Assembly (NCBI RefSeq): GCF_009753675.1
Contig: NZ_WQLV01000024.1
Coordinates: 1-45,465, forward strand
Source: Parasedimentitalea huanghaiensis
GTDB lineage: Bacteria > Pseudomonadota > Alphaproteobacteria > Rhodobacterales > Rhodobacteraceae
Direction: 5' to 3'
DNA: 45,465 nt
Both the position numbers and the translations under genes were made by a program. Below are positions 16,489 through 23,690 of the stretch, one piece after another (position 1 is the first letter of the stretch; every line of letters starts with the position of its first letter). The notes below the pieces were generated by a model. It ran no database searches. It saw nothing but the letters and a program-made list of their open reading frames with translations, and had not been told where the DNA came from.

Positions 16489-17142
16489 ATGAAACCCCTC
16501 AAAGTCTTTGTACATCTTCCAAAATGTGGTGGCACCAGTGTTGATGCAAACCTGCGCCACCACTATGGGGACCGGTTTTTTCAATATGTTGGCAAGAAAG
16601 ACAATATGGCTTTCAAGCAGCATCAAAAGACGGGTTTTCGGAATGTGGAAATCATGACCATTCACAACGGGCTTTTTAAGTACGAGACCGCATTTGAAGG
16701 CATAGAAACGTCGTTCTTTTCCGTTTGCAGAGATCCAGTCTCTGCGGCGGTCTCGATGTTCAATTTTGCGACCACGGCAAAACACACGCAGAACTACACA
16801 CGGGTCAAGGGGCTGGATTTCTGGCAGTTCATGTCCCTCAGCCACAAGATTCCGATCTGGGCACCCAACTTTCAATCTTACTACCTGGCGGGCCAGCGGT
16901 CCTGGCAGGCGGTTCAGGCGCGGCTTGTAGCACTGGACTTGAACATGGCAGCTCTGGCTGATCTGAACGCGGTGTATCACGACATGACCGGACACCATAT
17001 GGACCCGACTCTGGACCGTAATAAATCTGAAAAGCGGCTCAACGCTTCGGATCTGTCGCCAAAAGAACTGTCGATAGTGACTGAGCTGTTTGATGTGGAC
17101 ATGCGCCTGTGGGATCAGGTCATGGCCAAAGGGGATCAATAG
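16489..17142 (+). CDS. Sulfotransferase family protein (second)
   Basis: A 217-aa protein with the PAPS loop 'VFVHLPKCGGTSVDANLRHH' (about residues 6-25), as in the Sulfotransfer_2-like group, and the 3'-phosphate site 'SFFSVCRDPVSAAVSMFNF' (about residues 75-93). It is shorter than and clearly different from the enzyme at 12208, so the two probably sulfate different positions. It follows the methyltransferase by 16 bases, with GAGGA upstream, consistent with one transcript. It ends 23 bases from the convergent GT2 gene without an obvious terminator. Confidence 0.72.
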   Translation: MKPLKVFVHLPKCGGTSVDANLRHHYGDRFFQYVGKKDNMAFKQHQKTGFRNVEIMTIHNGLFKYETAFEGIETSFFSVCRDPVSAAVSMFNFATTAKHTQNYTRVKGLDFWQFMSLSHKIPIWAPNFQSYYLAGQRSWQAVQARLVALDLNMAALADLNAVYHDMTGHHMDPTLDRNKSEKRLNASDLSPKELSIVTELFDVDMRLWDQVMAKGDQ

Positions 17143-17164
17143 GTGTCTCTTTGTTTGGCCCGCC

Positions 17165-17932
17165 TCAAGCCAGCCAAATAAATCGAATGACGGCCCCCAG
17201 CCCCCCCAGCCGTTTGCGGTGGCGCAGCGCGTAGACCAGCCGTATCAGGGGGGCCATGCGGCCAAAAACGCGCGTCAGGACCGCTTGGCGAGCTGGGTTC
17301 AACTTTGGATCGACCCAGTTTCCTCCGGTGCTGGCATGGGGGTGAGATCCGGTGGCCACCGGCACTGAGATCCCGGTCAATCCCGCCCTCAGGAGATCGG
17401 TGACAAAGACATAATCCTCACCCAACCCGTGGTGTGCGCCCAGACCAAAGTCAGGATCAAAGCGGATCTGCGCCGCCTGCACTGCGGCCCGGCGCACCAT
17501 GAATTCAGGGGCACAGATCCGGCCGCTGTTGAACCGGGTCAGCGTGACCTGCTCCGCCTTGGCGGGCAGCCGCTCGGTGCGCCAGCCCGCGGCCAGGGCC
17601 AGCTGCGGGTCGGTTTTGAAACACTCCGCCAGGGTTTGAATGCCCTGCAGATCCAGTATCATATCGTCATCGGCAAACAGCAGCAGCGCCGTCTCTGCCT
17701 GATCCAGCGCCGCATTTCGGCTGTTGGAAAGCCCAATGCCACCCAACAGGACCACCCGCACATCAGACCGATTGGCAAAGACCTCTGCAGCCCCCGCCTG
17801 TGGTTGCTGCACCAGGATCAGATAGGTTATTCCGGCACAGGGATCCGGCAGGCGAAGGTGCAGCAGCCCCGCCCCCAGGGTCGATACGGCCACCGTGACA
17901 TAGTCGGCTGGACAGACCTCGGGGGGCGTCAT
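17165..17932 (-). CDS. GT2-like (GT-A fold) glycosyltransferase
   Basis: A 255-aa protein with a GT-A layout. 'IGLSNSRNAALDQAETALLLFADDDMIL' contains the sugar-nucleotide/metal DDD motif. 'GLGAHHGLGEDYVFVTDLLRAG' supplies the usual ED acceptor-site motif. The C-terminal 40 residues are basic (ALRHRKRLGG), perhaps membrane-associated. ATG 17932 has GGTGA seven bases upstream. An in-frame ATG at 17959 would overlap the preceding methyltransferase gene and has a poorly spaced ribosome site. It forms an operon with the methyltransferase (17940-18620). The substrate is unknown. Confidence 0.75.
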   Translation of the reverse strand: MTPPEVCPADYVTVAVSTLGAGLLHLRLPDPCAGITYLILVQQPQAGAAEVFANRSDVRVVLLGGIGLSNSRNAALDQAETALLLFADDDMILDLQGIQTLAECFKTDPQLALAAGWRTERLPAKAEQVTLTRFNSGRICAPEFMVRRAAVQAAQIRFDPDFGLGAHHGLGEDYVFVTDLLRAGLTGISVPVATGSHPHASTGGNWVDPKLNPARQAVLTRVFGRMAPLIRLVYALRHRKRLGGLGAVIRFIWLA

Positions 17933-17939
17933 GACCGGG

Positions 17940-18620
17940 TCACCGTTTGATACCGGCATAGTTCACCCGCACGTTTTCGCGCCAGCCACCCAGGGCATCC
18001 CCTTCGACCAGATTTCCATCGCGACCGCGCAGATCGCGGCGACGCTCGCTATGATCAAACTCGGCATGGACACAGTCGAGCCTGTCAAACAGCGATTTCA
18101 GCCCCTCTGCGGAATAGCGCCAGTAGTCGATCGGACAGGGATGATAGCGCCAGGCGAACAGCGTGCTGTGCATGGTGACCCCCCCGGGCTTCAGCAAACG
18201 CTGAATTTCCTGGGCTGCCAACCAGGGCTTATCAATATGTTCAAAGACATCCAGGCTGAAGATGAAATCATAGCTTTCATCCGGAATATGCGGGCAATGG
18301 GTGATATTGCCCACCGCCACCTCGACCTCAGCCCCCGGCGCATCCTGCAGGTCCAGCGCATGATAGGTGAAGCTGGGGAAATCCGCTTTGCGCGGATTGA
18401 GACGTCCGCCAATCTCCAGCATGGTGCCACCGCTGCAGCCCCCCTCCCCCAGCGCGGCCTCAGCAACGGACTGAATTCGCTCCCAGCGCGGCACCGCCTC
18501 TTGCCAGGCCAGACGGCTGGCTTTGATCTGTTCGAGAGTGTTGACGGCCGAAGATGTCACCACACGGTTCGGATTGCGAAACCCCTGAACCGCGGCGCGC
18601 AGACGTCGTTTAAAGCTCAT
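17940..18620 (-). CDS. Class I SAM-dependent methyltransferase
   Basis: A 226-aa methyltransferase. 'GTMLEIGGRLNPRKADFPSFTYHALDLQ' is motif I and the acidic strand. 'SYDFIFSLDVFEHIDKPWLAAQEIQRLLKPGGVTMHSTLFAW' contains motifs II and III of the Methyltransf_11 type. 'HPCPIDYWRYSAEGLKSLFD' is common in enzymes of surface-polysaccharide clusters. The TGA stop is seven bases before the ATG of the GT2 gene, so the two are co-transcribed. It likely methylates a sugar or a glycan end; the target is not deducible. Confidence 0.78.
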   Translation of the reverse strand: MSFKRRLRAAVQGFRNPNRVVTSSAVNTLEQIKASRLAWQEAVPRWERIQSVAEAALGEGGCSGGTMLEIGGRLNPRKADFPSFTYHALDLQDAPGAEVEVAVGNITHCPHIPDESYDFIFSLDVFEHIDKPWLAAQEIQRLLKPGGVTMHSTLFAWRYHPCPIDYWRYSAEGLKSLFDRLDCVHAEFDHSERRRDLRGRDGNLVEGDALGGWRENVRVNYAGIKR

Positions 18621-18699
18621 GCAATCCTCTTTTTGTCACCGCGCCATTAAACCATAGCAGGATCTTAGCCTCGATCACTATCCCTTCCAACCAATGGTA

Positions 18700-19464
18700 T
18701 TACCCACGGCGCAGGCGGCGCAGCAGGTGATTGGACATATACCAGGCCGATTGCAGGCCCGAGAGCCCCAGGTACTGATGATACAGCTGCCAGGTTGCCT
18801 GCATCGCCCGGCCGCGCGGCGCGCTGAGCGATGCCGCCCGCACATGATGCACTGCCAGAGGCTGGTTCAGCCCATATGCCCGATCGCAGCGCGCCAGCAG
18901 ATCCAGCCAGAGTGCAAAATCCTGACGCAGACGCAGAGGCGGCATTTCCACCGTTCCAAAGTATTTCCGGTCATAAATAGCCGTCAGGCAGCCGATCACA
19001 TTGCCCTTCAAAAGCGCCTGCCGGGTGACACATCCGGGCACCCGCACCTGATGGCACTGGCGGCCGCGTTGCCGCCAGAACCCGGTATAGCTGAACACCG
19101 CCCCCTGTGCCCGCATGAAAGCCAATTGCCGGCTGAGCTTGTCCGGCAGCCATTCGTCATCAGCATCCAAAAAAGCCAGATAGCGCCCCCTTGCCGCGCG
19201 AATGCCGGTGTTGCGCGCCGCAGCGGCCCCGGTATTCCCCAGTTGGCGTATCACGTCAACTCTCGCGTAGCGTGTGGACAGTGTTTCGCAGATCTCAGCT
19301 GAGCCATCCGTGGATCCATCCTCAACCAAAAGCAGCTCCCAGTCTTCCCAGTCCTGTAACCGCACCGACTCCACCGCCCGTTTCAAGGTCTTAGCTGCAT
19401 TAAAAACAGGCATAACCACCGAAACCGTACAGGATGGGAATTGAGATGTTTTATTGATTTTCAC
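18700..19464 (-). CDS. GT2-family glycosyltransferase
   Basis: A 254-aa GT2 enzyme with the canonical opening 'VSVVMPVFNAAKTLKRAVESV', the acidic pair 'LLVEDGSTDGS', the nucleotide-sugar site 'AAARNTGIRAARGRYLAFLDADDEWLP' (DAD) and an acceptor-side 'LRQDFALWLDLL'. No membrane spans are seen. The frame starts at GTG 19464, preceded by AAGAG. It heads the minus-strand group 19464-17165 with a 79-base gap to the methyltransferase. It transfers an unidentified sugar to the growing glycan. Confidence 0.85.
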   Translation of the reverse strand: MKINKTSQFPSCTVSVVMPVFNAAKTLKRAVESVRLQDWEDWELLLVEDGSTDGSAEICETLSTRYARVDVIRQLGNTGAAAARNTGIRAARGRYLAFLDADDEWLPDKLSRQLAFMRAQGAVFSYTGFWRQRGRQCHQVRVPGCVTRQALLKGNVIGCLTAIYDRKYFGTVEMPPLRLRQDFALWLDLLARCDRAYGLNQPLAVHHVRAASLSAPRGRAMQATWQLYHQYLGLSGLQSAWYMSNHLLRRLRRG

Positions 19465-19519
19465 GGAATCTCTTTCTGAATTGAAATGAGTCTACATAGG
19501 GCTACTTTCGCATAAGTGG

Positions 19520-19550
19520 ATTGCCTGCACTGCTATGGTGCAGGGGCAAT
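19520..19550 (+). promoter_or_regulatory. Hairpin in the leader of the NeuB-type gene
   Basis: ATTGCC-TGCAC and GTGCA-gg-GGCAAT pair around the loop TGCTATG, giving an 11-bp stem with a two-base bulge. It ends 34 bases before the neuB ATG. It may be an operator or a 5'-UTR structure that affects translation or mRNA life; there is no T-tract. Confidence 0.45.
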
Positions 19551-19584
19551 GGTTGACGATCACAGACTACGTTGGAGAGACCTC

Positions 19585-20514
19585 ATGACCGAAGTAAAAT
19601 CCCCCGTAAAAGTTATTGCAGAAATTGGATGCAACCATAAAGGCGATATAGAAATCGCCAAGGAACTCATCCGTGTTGCGGCACATGTCTGCAAAGCAGA
19701 TATTGCGAAATTTCAAAAAAGACACAATTTAGAGTTGTTAACGCCAAATCAATACAACACGCCACACCCCAACCCGGCCAATTCTTATGGCGATACCTAT
19801 GGGGCGCACCGCGAATTTCTGGAACTTAATACCGATCAGCACAAAGAGCTCATCGAATGCTGTACTGAAAACGGCATTGCCTATTCGACCAGTGTCTGGG
19901 ACCTGTCATCAGCCAAAGCAATGGCAGCGTTGAATCCCCCATTGCTCAAAATTCCCTCAGCCACCAACCAGCACTATGATCTGCAGGGGTACCTCTGCGA
20001 GCAATATTCCGGCGAAATCCACGTCTCCACCGGTATGTCCACGGGTCAGGAAATCGTCGATCTGGTGAAGTTTTATGCCGACCGTGGCCGCGCCAAAGAT
20101 CTGGTGGTCTACAGTTGCACCTCGGGCTACCCAGTAGCGTTTGAGGACATCTGCCTGTTTGAAATCCGCAACCTGATGGAAAAATTTGGCACCACCGTCA
20201 AAGGGATCGGCTTTTCTGGTCATCACCTAGGCATTTCCGCTGACGTTGCAGCGCTGGCCGTGGGGCGGGCGATGCAGGCGGAGGGCAAAGGTGAATTCAC
20301 TCATATCGAACGCCACTTCACCCTGGACCGGACCTGGAAAGGAACCGACCACGCCGCCAGCCTCGAACCGGATGGATTGCGCCGCCTGTGCCGGGACCTG
20401 AAACATGTGGATGCGGCGTTGGCCTATAAAGGGCAGGAAATCCTGGCCGTTGAACAGGTCCAGCGCGACAAGCTGAAGTGGGTCAAGGAAGAGCACATGA
20501 CAGCCGCTCAGTAA
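19585..20514 (+). CDS. neuB: NeuB-type nonulosonic acid (phosphate) synthase lacking a SAF domain
   Basis: A 309-aa TIM-barrel enzyme condensing PEP with a ManNAc- or mannose-type sugar. Family motifs: 'VIAEIGCNHKGDIEIAKELI' at the start, 'KFQKRHNLELL', 'NSYGDTYGAHREFLELN', 'LLKIPSATNQHYDL', 'HVSTGMSTGQEI' and 'ERHFTLDRTWKGTDHAASLEPD'. The protein stops just after the barrel. The C-terminal antifreeze-like SAF domain, which in other NeuB enzymes reaches over the partner's active site, is missing. ATG 19585 has GGAG seven bases upstream; an earlier TTG-type start would include the leader hairpin. With neuA-HAD and AGE it completes a nonulosonate pathway, although it is transcribed separately and followed by a terminator. 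Confidence 0.85.
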   Translation: MTEVKSPVKVIAEIGCNHKGDIEIAKELIRVAAHVCKADIAKFQKRHNLELLTPNQYNTPHPNPANSYGDTYGAHREFLELNTDQHKELIECCTENGIAYSTSVWDLSSAKAMAALNPPLLKIPSATNQHYDLQGYLCEQYSGEIHVSTGMSTGQEIVDLVKFYADRGRAKDLVVYSCTSGYPVAFEDICLFEIRNLMEKFGTTVKGIGFSGHHLGISADVAALAVGRAMQAEGKGEFTHIERHFTLDRTWKGTDHAASLEPDGLRRLCRDLKHVDAALAYKGQEILAVEQVQRDKLKWVKEEHMTAAQ

Positions 20515-20540
20515 CCGGGGCGAAACGGCTGAAACACCCA

Positions 20541-20569
20541 GGCCGTGCCCCAAGGGGCGCCGCCTTTTT
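20541..20569 (+). terminator. Intrinsic terminator after neuB
   Basis: GGCCGTGCCCC and GGGGCGCCGCC form a GC-rich stem (10 of 11 pairs including one G-T, with a C-C mismatch) followed directly by TTTTT. It lies 26 bases after the neuB stop and just before the end of the convergent permease gene. Confidence 0.75.
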
Positions 20570-20574
20570 AGACC

Positions 20575-21390
20575 TCATTTGTACAGGATATCCTTGCTGA
20601 ACCGACGCAGCAGCAGCACCCCGAAAAACAGTGGGATCGTTCCCACCAAGGCAACATAAGTTAGGGAAATATGAGTAGGATCGTAGCTGGAATAAAACCC
20701 TGTCCGCATCAGTCCGGTGAGATGAATCAATGGATTATACCACAGGACCTGTTGCGCAAAATGCGGCAGGTCTTCGTAGGTGTAAAACACACCGGACACC
20801 AACATCAAAGGCCGCGTGGCAATGGTCCAGACCGTCTTATAGACTGGAAAAGAGAACGTCATGTAGGCATTGAAGGTGCCTATTCCCACCGCCAGCAGGA
20901 TTGTCATGGCATAGGTTTTGAGGATCGGATTAAAGTCCAGGATGGCCCGGATATCTTCGATTACAAAGATGCTGGTCAGGATGATGGCCGAGACCATGAT
21001 CTGGGTGAGCACCGCCAGAATGATCCGGGCCACCAGCGTATCCACATAGGTGACCCGCGGATAGGCCAGCAAAGATTGGTTGAAGGAAATGGCCCCACTT
21101 GCAGCCGTTGCCAGCTCCTGAAACAGACGCAGCACCAAAAACCCGGTTGCATAAAACAGCAGAAAGCTGGTGCCCAGAGAAGGCGAGCGCAGCAGCACAG
21201 AAAACGCCATAGTCAGCATGACGATCATCGCCACCGGCTGCAGGATTGCCCAGATGTAACCGCCGGGAGAGCGCCCATAGCTGGTCGACATTTCCCGCAG
21301 GATAAGCGCCACAACCGCCCGAGCACCCCGATAGCGCAGATTTGGCTGGGAGGGTGTCTGAACTTTTGAACTTTGCGCTGTCCGTGTCAT
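20575..21390 (-). CDS. kpsM: ABC-2 type polysaccharide export permease (KpsM/RkpT-like)
   Basis: A 271-aa integral membrane protein with about six hydrophobic segments. The N-terminal amphipathic stretch before the first span, 'ALILREMSTSYGRSPGGYIWAILQPVAMI', is the hallmark of capsule and O-antigen ABC permeases. 'PLMLVSGVFYTYEDLPHFAQQVLWYNPLIHLTGLMR' is the conserved segment before the last spans. It would form the inner-membrane channel with the ATPase at 22891 and the KpsE-like protein at 21463. Unusually, it is transcribed away from both. The ATG at 21390 fits the family length; an upstream in-frame start (21477) would run into the divergent gene's leader. Confidence 0.88.
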   Translation of the reverse strand: MTRTAQSSKVQTPSQPNLRYRGARAVVALILREMSTSYGRSPGGYIWAILQPVAMIVMLTMAFSVLLRSPSLGTSFLLFYATGFLVLRLFQELATAASGAISFNQSLLAYPRVTYVDTLVARIILAVLTQIMVSAIILTSIFVIEDIRAILDFNPILKTYAMTILLAVGIGTFNAYMTFSFPVYKTVWTIATRPLMLVSGVFYTYEDLPHFAQQVLWYNPLIHLTGLMRTGFYSSYDPTHISLTYVALVGTIPLFFGVLLLRRFSKDILYK

Positions 21391-21462
21391 GAGCACTGCT
21401 CCTTTCACACAGCCTGTAAAATCAGATACGATAATCAGGAAACAATCTTTTGGACCACAGAC
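21391..21462. promoter_or_regulatory. Divergent control region between permease and KpsE-like genes
   Basis: This 72-base gap must contain the start signals of both transcripts. It includes ATCAGGAAACAATC (21434-21447), which recurs with one change (ATTAGGAAACAATC, 23582-23595) upstream of the RTX protein gene 23691. I see no standard -35/-10 pair. Confidence 0.35.
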
Positions 21463-22878
21463 TTGGCTGATAATCAATCAAATCCTAGCGTCTCAGAGCC
21501 GGCCACTGGTGATAAAGCCAAGCGGCGTCCCAAAGCTGAGGCTCTCTCTCAGGTCGCAGCAGCCAATTCGACAACCCCTGCGCCCCCCGCCAAACCAAAG
21601 CCCGTTGCAGGCCCAAAACCGGTCAAGGGTAAACCCAAACCCAAAGCCAAACCAGCGGCTGAGACCAGACCGCTCCCCAAGCCAAAACCAACCCCGAAGG
21701 CAAAACCAGCCCCAAAACCAAAACCCGTGGTTCCGGCCCCCGATCCGGTCTATGCCCCGGCCCGGCCAGCCCGCTCAAAGCGCCGCCATGGGATGTTGCT
21801 GATCAGCTTTGTGCTGTTTGTGCTCTTGCCGGTGGCCGTTACCGGCGCCTACCTGTGGACCCGCGCGGTGGATCAGTTCACCTCCAGCGTCGGCTTTACC
21901 GTGCGCCGCGAAGAGGCTCCCTCGGCGGTGGACCTGCTGGGCGGGTTGAGCAAACTCTCTGGCGCCAGTTCGTCCGACAGCGACATCCTGTTTGAATATA
22001 TCCAGTCCCAGGGCATGATCGAAAGGGTTGATCAGATCCTTGATCTGCGCAGTCTGTACAGCCGCCATTACGAAATCGATCCGGTGTTTTCCCTGGCGCC
22101 CGATGCCACCATCGAAGATCTGGTTGGCTATTGGCAGCGGATGGTGCTGATTTCTTATGCCCCCGGCACCGGGCTGATCGAACTGAAAGTGCTGGCCTTT
22201 ACCCCAGACGAGGCCAAGGCCATTGCCAACGTGATCTTCCGGCAGGGGTCGCAGATGATCAACCGACTCTCAGCCATCGCCCGTGAAGACGCCACCCGCT
22301 ATGCCAGCGAAGAGCTGGACGGCGCTGTTGAGCAGCTGAAAGACGCCCGTCAGGCGATGACCGCCTTTCGTTCACGCACCCAGATTGTCGACCCCAGCGC
22401 CAATATTCAGCTGCAGATGGGGTTGTTGACCACCCTGCAGCAGCAGCTGGGCACCGAACTGATTGATTATGATCTCTTGCTGACCAGTGTGCGCGCCACT
22501 GACCCGCGCCTGCAGCAGTCACAGCAGCGGATCAATGCCATCCGCGAGCGGATCCGTCAGGAACGCGAGAAATTTGGCGGTGGCGGCGACGCAGCTGGGG
22601 GGCAGGATTACCCAACCCTGGTGGCCGAATTCGAACGGCTCAGCGTTGATCGCCACTTTGCCGAACAAAAATATACCGCCGCCCTGTCAAACTATGATGC
22701 GGCCCTGGCCGAAGCCCAGCGACAAAGCCGCTACCTCGCCGCCTATCTGCAGCCCACATTGGCCCAAAGCGCCGAATATCCCCGCCGTATTTTGCTATTG
22801 GGACTGACCGCACTGTTCCTGCTGATTGGCTGGAGCACGCTGGCCCTGATCTATTATTCACTGCGGGACCGGCGCTGA
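21463..22878 (+). CDS. kpsE: KpsE/CtrB/RkpR-like capsule export inner-membrane periplasmic adaptor
   Basis: A polysaccharide co-polymerase/adaptor of about 471 aa. The first 110 or so residues form a cytosolic tail of Lys/Pro/Ala repeats (many PKPK units). A first membrane span follows ('LLISFVLFVLLPVAVTGAYLW'). Next come 'GFTVRREEAPSAVDLLGGLSKLSG...SDSDILFEYIQSQ', the classic opening of the periplasmic domain, a long helical periplasmic region and a C-terminal span ('ILLLGLTALFLLIGWSTLALIYY'). It links the ABC exporter to the outer-membrane OPX protein. TTG 21463 is chosen because it leaves a promoter gap and has TGGA nine bases upstream. ATG 21373 is possible but overlaps the divergent permease gene. 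The Lys/Pro tail is unusually long for the family. Confidence 0.85.
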   Translation: MADNQSNPSVSEPATGDKAKRRPKAEALSQVAAANSTTPAPPAKPKPVAGPKPVKGKPKPKAKPAAETRPLPKPKPTPKAKPAPKPKPVVPAPDPVYAPARPARSKRRHGMLLISFVLFVLLPVAVTGAYLWTRAVDQFTSSVGFTVRREEAPSAVDLLGGLSKLSGASSSDSDILFEYIQSQGMIERVDQILDLRSLYSRHYEIDPVFSLAPDATIEDLVGYWQRMVLISYAPGTGLIELKVLAFTPDEAKAIANVIFRQGSQMINRLSAIAREDATRYASEELDGAVEQLKDARQAMTAFRSRTQIVDPSANIQLQMGLLTTLQQQLGTELIDYDLLLTSVRATDPRLQQSQQRINAIRERIRQEREKFGGGGDAAGGQDYPTLVAEFERLSVDRHFAEQKYTAALSNYDAALAEAQRQSRYLAAYLQPTLAQSAEYPRRILLLGLTALFLLIGWSTLALIYYSLRDRR

Positions 22879-22890
22879 TAGGACGGGTTG

Positions 22891-23553
22891 ATGATTGTTC
22901 TGGAAAACCTGACCAAAAGCTTCCCCACCCCAAACGGGCGCAAATTTGTCGCCCGTGACGTCAACATGAGCATTCCCAATGGGGTGTCTCTGGGGCTGTT
23001 GGGCCGCAACGGAGCGGGGAAATCAACCATGCTGCAGATGATATCCGGCAATATGAACCCGGATTCCGGTCAAATCCACTCCACCGGGCATGTCTCCTTC
23101 CCGGTCGGGTTTGCCGGCAGCTTTCACCGCGACCTGACCGGCGCCCAGAACGCCCGCTTTGTGGCGCGGATCTACGGCGTCGATACCGATGAGATGTTGG
23201 ATTTTGTCGCCGATTTTGCCGCGCTGGATGGGCATCTATACATGCCGGTGCGCAGCTATTCCTCGGGGATGCGCTCACGACTGGCCTTTGGCATTTCGAT
23301 GGCGCTGCACTTTGACACCTATCTGGTGGACGAGGTCACCTCGGTGGGGGACAGCGCCTTTCGCCGCAAAAGCGCTGCCATATTCAAAGCCCGGATGCAG
23401 AATGCCAACGCCATCGTGGTGACCCATTCGCTGATTGAAGTGCGCAACCTGTGTAATGCTGGCGCGGTGCTGGAGAATGGCTATGTAACCTATTTCGATG
23501 ATGTCGAAGAGGCCATTGCACTGCATGTCAGCAATATGAAGAGCAGTCGCTGA
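22891..23553 (+). CDS. kpsT: ABC polysaccharide export ATPase (KpsT-like)
   Basis: A 220-aa ATPase with Walker A GRNGAGKST (about residues 36-44), the signature 'SYSSGMRSRLAFGISMAL', Walker B 'YLVDEVTSVGD' and the switch His in 'VVTHS'. The short length without a C-terminal carbohydrate-binding domain is that of KpsT-type rather than Wzt-type ATPases, so the exporter probably does not recognise a modified chain end. It follows the KpsE-like gene by 12 bases, with GGACG upstream of ATG 22891, and forms the exporter with the permease at 20575. Confidence 0.9.
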   Translation: MIVLENLTKSFPTPNGRKFVARDVNMSIPNGVSLGLLGRNGAGKSTMLQMISGNMNPDSGQIHSTGHVSFPVGFAGSFHRDLTGAQNARFVARIYGVDTDEMLDFVADFAALDGHLYMPVRSYSSGMRSRLAFGISMALHFDTYLVDEVTSVGDSAFRRKSAAIFKARMQNANAIVVTHSLIEVRNLCNAGAVLENGYVTYFDDVEEAIALHVSNMKSSR

Positions 23554-23690
23554 TCCCGGTTTGTTCATGGTATTGCCTAAAATTAGGAAACAATCCTCCG
23601 CATAACCCCCTTTTTGGCCACATATTGGCCACAGCAAATTCTCCCTGATCCCACAGCCTCTGCCCTGGGTTTATGAGTGAGTAGGGTAGG

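Noticed and set aside
7397-20514. Rhamnose (rmlABCD) operon typical of known roseobacter biofilm plasmids
   Set aside because: No dTDP-sugar thymidylyltransferase, RmlB, RmlC or RmlD motif was found; this plasmid carries a nonulosonate pathway instead.
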